DNA of 19,645 bases from JBHIBD01 sp046758865 (lineage in GTDB: Bacteria > Planctomycetota > Brocadiia > Brocadiales > Bathyanammoxibiaceae): positions 1-19,645 of the forward strand of contig JBHIBD010000037.1 of assembly GCA_046758865.1 (NCBI GenBank), given 5' to 3'. Shown here piece by piece: positions 16,355-19,645 of this stretch. The translations under genes were made by a program, and so were the position numbers. Each line of letters starts with the position of its first letter. The first letter of the stretch is position 1. Under the pieces are notes generated by a model that made no database searches, had not been told where the DNA came from, and saw only the letters and a program-made list of their open reading frames with translations.

Positions 16355-16494
16355 GGGAGCCAAAGGTGTACTTTTTGTTACCCCGATACGACACACTATA
16401 CCGAATTTACTACTTTTGTGGGTCCTTTTGCCCACAGGCCCTTTGCCGGGCTAAGGTAGATAGGAAGACATACTGTCGTACACCTTTGGTTCCC
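16355..16494. repeat. MITE-like element with 17-base terminal inverted repeats
   Basis: GGGAGCCAAAGGTGTAC (16355-16371) and GTACACCTTTGGTTCCC (16478-16494) are inverted copies with one mismatch, which would still pair G-U in RNA. They enclose 106 bases with two internal hairpins (GTGGG/CCCAC and GCCC/GGGC). No target-site duplication is evident and no protein is credibly encoded. It is either a short non-autonomous transposable element or a structured RNA between the PHP and TPR genes. This part of 16311-16679 holds no gene. Confidence 0.65.
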
Positions 16495-16555
16495 ATCTCC
16501 AAGGCTGCGATAATTATACCACACTTTCCAGATTTTGCAAATTTTTATAGGTCAA

Positions 16556-16641
16556 GACCCCTAAAAATAGGGTCGGCAGGTTAAACCGTCTCAGAGGTCA
16601 TGTTATGCCGTAGACGCATCTCTGCCTAGAGCGAGGCCCTA
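16556..16641 (+). promoter_or_regulatory. Foldable leader region before the TPR lipoprotein gene, with competing stems
   Basis: TAGGGTC (16568-16574) can pair with GGCCCTA (16635-16641) to close a 74-base domain. It can instead fold locally as CCCTA-AAAA-TAGGG (16558-16572). Inside, CAGAGGT can pair with ATCTCTG, and GGCAG with CTGCC, and these share bases. I do not recognise a known riboswitch or tRNA. The folding could be chance, so this is reported as a candidate only. Confidence 0.3.
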
Positions 16642-16666
16642 TAGGTTTTTAGAGATTTAAGACTAT

Positions 16667-16673
16667 AAGGAGG
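16667..16673 (+). promoter_or_regulatory. Strong ribosome binding site that selects a CTG start
   Basis: AAGGAGG is a full Shine-Dalgarno sequence, six bases before CTG at 16680. No ATG, GTG or TTG lies at that spacing. It therefore points to CTG as the initiation codon of the lipoprotein gene. Confidence 0.7.
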
Positions 16674-16679
16674 CTGACC

Positions 16680-17597
16680 CTGTACCAAAAGACGATTATT
16701 TCTATCCTGTGGCTTTGTGTATTGACGGGATGCGCATTTGAGGTCAGAGACTACATAAGTAGCGGCTCAAACTACCTGGAGCTGGGCAAGGTCGATAAGG
16801 CAATAGAGGCATTTAAAAAGGCCCTGGAAGTAAATCCCAGAAATGTCACCGCACATATCCACCTGGGACATGCCTATGAAAAGAAGGGTATGATAGACGA
16901 GGCCGTTGCTGAGTATAAAGAGGCCATATCATATAACCCACACTCGGCCAATGCCCATGCCTCCCTGGGGTTAGCCTACGCCAGGAAAGGCATGCTTGAC
17001 GAGGCTATTGCCGAGTACAAGAAGGTAATATACATCTACCCCCGTTTCGCCGAACCCCACTACATGATGGGACTGGCCTTAGGGGAAAAGGGTATGCTTG
17101 ACGAGGCAATTGCATCTTTCAAGAGGGCGGTTGAGATTGACGCAGACTACACTGAGGCGCATCTGTATATGGCGCTGGCATATGACTCAAAGGGCGAGAC
17201 CGAGGGGGCCATCACTGAGTTTGAGAGGGTCCTCGAACTTAGACCCCATGACGCCGTCGCAAGTGTCAGTCTTGCAGAGACGTACATGAACCTTGGCCTG
17301 GAGTACGAACAAAAGGGCCTACTGGATGAAGCAATACTTAATCTTAAAAAGGCAACAGAGATAAGCCTGGGGCTGATAGACGCCCATATGCACCTGGGCA
17401 AGATATACGAGGGAAAGGACATGTTACAGGAGGCCATATCTGAATATCAGCAGGTGATAAGTCTTAACCCAGAGTTTGCCGATGGCCATAAAGAACTTGC
17501 CAGCGCCTTGAAGAAGGCAGGATTGCATCACATGGCGGAGACGGAGTTAGAGATTTACAGAAACCTGAAGAAAAATATGGAGATGGAGAAGAAGTAA
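16680..17597 (+). CDS. TPR-repeat lipoprotein
   Basis: This is a tetratricopeptide-repeat scaffold protein. Read from the CTG at 16680, it begins MYQK, then a hydrophobic run IISILWLCVLTG, then Cys18: a lipoprotein signal peptide with lipobox LTGC. Starting at the TTG at 16722 instead would leave only MTG before the cysteine and lose the signal. The remaining 290 residues hold about seven to eight 34-residue TPR units of very regular type (AHxxLGxAYxxKGMxDEAIAEYKKAI), with a longer, imperfect sixth unit. TPR lipoproteins assemble envelope, export or chaperone complexes; no specific partner can be named. Total is about 305 residues. It converges with ruvX, whose stop lies eight bases beyond its own. 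Confidence 0.88.
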   Translation: MYQKTIISILWLCVLTGCAFEVRDYISSGSNYLELGKVDKAIEAFKKALEVNPRNVTAHIHLGHAYEKKGMIDEAVAEYKEAISYNPHSANAHASLGLAYARKGMLDEAIAEYKKVIYIYPRFAEPHYMMGLALGEKGMLDEAIASFKRAVEIDADYTEAHLYMALAYDSKGETEGAITEFERVLELRPHDAVASVSLAETYMNLGLEYEQKGLLDEAILNLKKATEISLGLIDAHMHLGKIYEGKDMLQEAISEYQQVISLNPEFADGHKELASALKKAGLHHMAETELEIYRNLKKNMEMEKK

Positions 17598-17628
17598 TTT
17601 TCTGTTAAAATTTTTTATTATCTTCTCC
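17585..17628. terminator. Bidirectional terminator between convergent TPR and ruvX genes
   Basis: GGAGAAG (17585-17591) and CTTCTCC (17622-17628) form the base of an inverted repeat that also contains TAAT/ATTA and AATTTT/AAAATT around CTGTT. T-runs and A-runs inside the upper stem serve both strands. It spans the two stop codons of the convergent genes. Confidence 0.55.
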
Positions 17629-18051
17629 TTCACGGCTCTTCCTGCCTTTCTGGTCGAGATAGTTCTGCAAGATGAGTTGTGCAGAGATTTTGTCGGCTCT
17701 CTCCGTCCTCTTCTTCCTGGAGAGCCCTCCTTCCTTCATAGCCCTATGGGCCCTCACCGTGCTCAGGCGCTCGTCCACCAGGTACACGGTCAGCAGAAGA
17801 CGTCTCTTGAGTTCTTCCACGAAGGCGAGCACCTCCTGTGCACCCTCCCCAAGTGTATCGTCCATCTTCTTGGGAAGGCCCACCACTATCTCATCTACTT
17901 CCCACTCCCGGATAATCCTGGCAAGCACCTCCATATCGTGTGCAAGGTCCCTGCGATGGAGGGTTGGTAGCCCCTGGGCCGTGATACACAGCGGGTCGCT
18001 TATTGCCAGACCAATCCTCTTTCTACCGTAGTCTATCCCAAGGATTCGCAT
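17605..18051 (-). CDS. ruvX: RuvX/YqgF-type putative Holliday-junction resolvase (16S rRNA processing)
   Basis: This is an RNase H-fold protein of the RuvX/YqgF family, linked to pre-16S rRNA 5' processing and Holliday-junction resolution. GIDYGRKRIGLAISDP (with D7), VVGLPKKMDDTLG, VDERLST and the ADKISAQLILQNYL segment reproduce the family's acidic catalytic pattern. It has 148 residues, slightly long because of a charged tail. The ATG at 18051 follows the HAD-kinase TAG (18055-18057) by three bases, so the two are probably co-transcribed. Confidence 0.93.
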   Translation of the reverse strand: MRILGIDYGRKRIGLAISDPLCITAQGLPTLHRRDLAHDMEVLARIIREWEVDEIVVGLPKKMDDTLGEGAQEVLAFVEELKRRLLLTVYLVDERLSTVRAHRAMKEGGLSRKKRTERADKISAQLILQNYLDQKGRKSREGEDNKKF

Positions 18052-18054
18052 ATG

Positions 18055-19293
18055 CTATCCAGCCATCGCCATCAGTACAATCCCTGTCCCCACGGGGACA
18101 GATATATTATCGTCCTTTATTGGAAGTGACTCGATTAAAGAAGACACAAGGGCAGCAACGCCAGCCGCTACGAGGGGAAAGTAGAGCGCCGCACACAGGT
18201 ATGCCGCCATGAAGGCCGCTGCGGAGCCCTGGATGCTCTTAGACCTATTGTACGGTATGCGCCTTGTGCCCCAGGCCCTTCCCACCAGGGTAGCGGCACT
18301 GTCAGCGAACGCAAGGATTAGTATAACCGCTGCCGCCACCTCATAAGGAAAGATGATAAGAGAAACCACTACTCCCAGGGCAAGTGTAACGGGTGCCAAA
18401 ACAAAGTGCCGCCTCTCCTCCTTTCGGATGCATGAAGCAGTTATATCACCCACAAGGGGAAGAAGCCTCCCGTTGAGTCTTATCCATTCTGAGATGGAGT
18501 AGATGACCGCCACCATGCACAGAGAGACTATGGTGAGCACAGGTGCTAACATAGCCACAAAGGGCACCGCCGCTGCAAAGATGTGCACCAGCTTACGCCT
18601 TGCCTCCTGGAGCCAGCCCTCCCACATATCCACGGCCTTATCGCCCACCTCAATGAGACCAATAACCTCCCTCAAATCACCGCTATCCACCAGATAGGTG
18701 GCAGCTTTCCTGACAGGGTAGCTGGCATTAACCCCTATGCTAATCCCCGCCTTCTCCATGATGTTGAGGTTATTTGTGTCATCGGCCACTACCACCACGT
18801 CTTTCCACCCCAGGCCCCTGTCCCTAAGAAGCTGCTCTATAAGGACACACTTGCCATCGGCATCAGCGAGGGCCCCTCTTATCTCACCGGAAAGGACTTG
18901 TCCTGAAGCAACAACCTCCGGACCAAAAGCGAGGTCTGCATCGAGTCTTGTGGCTATATCTCTCACAAGAAAGTCTGGCACACCGCTGCTGATAATTGCC
19001 AGCTCGTAGCCCCCGGCCTTAAGCCCCTCTATGGTCTCCCGTGCCCCGCTGATGAGGGACATCTCGTCGTAATATATCCGCCAGAGTTCGGACAGCCGTA
19101 CCCCTTTAAAACCCATGTAAACGTCCCTGAGAAGCACATCTATTGGGAGTATACCCATCTCGTAAAACAGGCATTTAAACAAATTGCGGAGATAACCGAG
19201 GAGACTTACACGACGAGACACCCTGAGCAGATACTGCCCCCTGAAGATAACGCCGTCCAGGTCAAAGATAATGAGTCTTGGATGTGCCTTAAT
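18055..19293 (-). CDS. HAD phosphatase fused to CTP-type polyprenol/phytol (dolichol-kinase-like) kinase
   Basis: The N-terminal part is a SerB-like HAD phosphatase: motif I FDLDG, motif II IISSG, and motif IV VADDTNNLNIMEKAG. The C-terminal part is a membrane domain of the dolichol-kinase/phytol-kinase (CTP-dependent) type. It begins EARRKLVHIF, has several hydrophobic helices, and carries FADSAATLVGRAWGTRR, then KSIQGS, and a final SLPIKDDNISVP. The GTG at 19221 is too late because it omits motif I. In frame, the FDLDG segment extends upstream to a stop at about 19327 without any ATG, GTG or TTG. The likely start is ATT at 19293 or ATC at 19296, after AAGGAGG (19306-19312). The joint product could phosphorylate and dephosphorylate an isoprenoid alcohol, or act in lipid recycling; that is inference. 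Confidence 0.82.
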   Translation of the reverse strand: MKAHPRLIIFDLDGVIFRGQYLLRVSRRVSLLGYLRNLFKCLFYEMGILPIDVLLRDVYMGFKGVRLSELWRIYYDEMSLISGARETIEGLKAGGYELAIISSGVPDFLVRDIATRLDADLAFGPEVVASGQVLSGEIRGALADADGKCVLIEQLLRDRGLGWKDVVVVADDTNNLNIMEKAGISIGVNASYPVRKAATYLVDSGDLREVIGLIEVGDKAVDMWEGWLQEARRKLVHIFAAAVPFVAMLAPVLTIVSLCMVAVIYSISEWIRLNGRLLPLVGDITASCIRKEERRHFVLAPVTLALGVVVSLIIFPYEVAAAVILILAFADSAATLVGRAWGTRRIPYNRSKSIQGSAAAFMAAYLCAALYFPLVAAGVAALVSSLIESLPIKDDNISVPVGTGIVLMAMAG

Positions 19294-19345
19294 GATATCT
19301 AGCCCCCTCCTTGCCGAGAGGAGATTTTAGGTATAGCGTAGCCAT
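19289..19345 (-). other. Upstream ORF and hairpin overlapping the HAD-kinase start
   Basis: An 18-codon frame (ATG 19345 to TAA 19289-19291, peptide MATLYLKSPLGKEGARYH) ends one base into the ATT start codon of the HAD-kinase (ATTAA). The AAGGAGG at 19306-19312 can pair with TCTCCT at 19319-19324, hiding the ribosome binding site. Translation of the short frame would open the hairpin and allow reinitiation at ATT. The geometry is seen; the coupling is inference. Confidence 0.45.
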
Positions 19346-19379
19346 TAGTTACCTATTCAAAAGGGGTTACACGGACTTG

Positions 19380-19408
19380 ATTCTAGGTATGCCCACAGAC
19401 CCTGTCAA
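19380..19408 (-). promoter_or_regulatory. Predicted promoter of the HAD-kinase/ruvX operon
   Basis: On the minus strand, a perfect TTGACA (19408-19403) and TAGAAT (19385-19380) are 17 bases apart. Transcription would start near 19373, leaving about 80 bases of leader that contains the upstream ORF. Confidence 0.6.
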
Positions 19409-19422
19409 GTCTTTTTAGACTT
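19407..19422. promoter_or_regulatory. Palindrome between divergent promoters
   Basis: AAGTCT-TTTT-AGACTT is a perfect 6+4+6 inverted repeat. It abuts the minus-strand -35 box and overlaps the plus-strand -35 region, the usual place for an operator controlling both directions. Confidence 0.4.
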
Positions 19423-19443
19423 TGTCCCTAAAATCGGTATAAT
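19414..19443 (+). promoter_or_regulatory. Predicted promoter for the CooC-like gene
   Basis: A perfect TATAAT (19438-19443) is preceded at 18 bases by a weak TTTAGA -35 (19414-19419). The leader would be about 140 bases, crossing the GAATTC-rich palindrome. Confidence 0.4.
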
Positions 19444-19497
19444 GAGATGATGTAAGGTCTTTGCAAAATGCCCAAAATGTCGTGCTAAGGCACCACA

Positions 19498-19531
19498 GAA
19501 TTCTGAATTCAGTATTCAGAATTCTGAATTC
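19498..19531. repeat. GAATTC-rich palindromic repeat
   Basis: GAATTCTGAATTC occurs twice (19498-19510 and 19519-19531), and GAATTCTGAA (19498-19507) and TTCAGAATTC (19515-19524) form a 10-base stem. It is followed by ATGCTTCGCTCAGAATGACA, a tail resembling the TGTCATT-type repeats seen at 1929-2051, so this is probably another small mobile or REP-like unit. It lies in the leader of the CooC-like gene. Confidence 0.7.
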
Positions 19532-19590
19532 CATGCTTCGCTCAGAATGACATTAGTTCAAAGGGGCGTTTAGAGGAGGAGGCAAAGAAT

Positions 19591-19645
19591 TTGAAGATAG
19601 CTATATCTGGCAAAGGCGGTGTGGGTAAGACCACCCTTGCTGCAG
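19591..19645 (+). CDS. CooC/MinD-type P-loop ATPase, N-terminal fragment cut by the window end
   Basis: The frame is open to the window end and reads MKIAISGKGGVGKTTLAA from a TTG at 19591, with GAGGAGG about 12 bases upstream. GKGGVGKTT is the deviant Walker A of the MinD/ParA/NifH class; the very short N-terminus (MKIAISGKGG) is most like CooC, which inserts nickel into carbon monoxide dehydrogenase. MinD and Mrp-like proteins remain possible because only 18 codons are visible. It diverges from the HAD-kinase operon. Confidence 0.75.
   Translation, partial: MKIAISGKGGVGKTTLAA

Noticed and set aside
16366..16584. Plus-strand 72-codon ORF in the PHP-TPR gap.
   Set aside because: It lies mostly inside the inverted-repeat element, has no ribosome binding site and no recognisable domain.
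16568..16641. A 74-base region with seven-base ends that pair, like a tRNA.
   Set aside because: No T-arm (GGTTCGA-type) and no proper anticodon arm; length alone is coincidental.
1..19645. CRISPR arrays, rRNA, tRNA genes and complete insertion sequences.
   Set aside because: No regularly spaced repeats, no rRNA- or tRNA-like sequence and no transposase were seen on either strand.

Overview
The window is bacterial. It looks like a Gram-negative anaerobe or facultative anaerobe: it encodes a Tat-exported, membrane-bound [NiFe] hydrogenase, a lipoprotein and a polyprenol-type lipid kinase. Lineage cannot be fixed from the sequence. Short palindromic intergenic repeats and very frequent TTG starts fit a deep-branching environmental lineage (Planctomycetota/Brocadiales- or Nitrospirota-like), but that is a guess. 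Most of the window has mid-range GC. Two patches, about 81-781 and 2176-3596, are clearly AT-rich and look acquired.

Layout. (1) 81-781 (-): a two-helix membrane protein fused to an Mrr-type nuclease domain, broken by a one-base frameshift in an A-run. (2) 805-1812 (-): argC. (3) 1813-2175: an intergenic gap with a palindromic repeat. (4) 2176-3596 (-): an AT-rich pair, an AlbA_2/Schlafen-like protein and an unknown partner, starting inside the hypE 3' end. (5) 3571-12706 (-): a hydrogenase locus read leftward as small subunit, large subunit, cytochrome b, maturation protease, a palindrome-rich gap, then hypA, hypF, hypC, hypD, hypE. (6) 12913-15260 (+), divergent from the hydrogenase: a pyruvate/indolepyruvate-decarboxylase-family ThDP enzyme and a stand-alone QueG-like double [4Fe-4S] protein. 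(7) 15531-16310 (+): a PHP-family phosphoesterase. (8) 16311-16679: a MITE-like inverted-repeat element and a foldable leader. (9) 16680-17597 (+): a TPR lipoprotein that appears to start at CTG. (10) 17605-19293 (-): ruvX and a HAD-phosphatase/polyprenol-kinase fusion, converging on the TPR gene at a shared terminator. (11) 19294-19590: a divergent regulatory region. (12) 19591-end (+): the first 18 codons of a CooC/MinD-like P-loop ATPase.

How it works together. The small and large subunits with cytochrome b form a periplasm-facing uptake hydrogenase that passes electrons to the quinone pool. HypA-F build the Ni-Fe(CN)2CO site, and the protease trims the large subunit after Ni insertion. 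The whole maturation set is carried in one transcription direction. The most notable chemical feature is an Asp at the usual second-Cys position of the proximal Fe-S cluster motif in the small subunit. The most notable genetic features are the AT-rich cassette appended at hypE, several apparently non-ATG starts (TTG, GTG, CTG, possibly ATT) backed by strong Shine-Dalgarno sites, and the HAD-polyprenol kinase fusion with its leader ORF.
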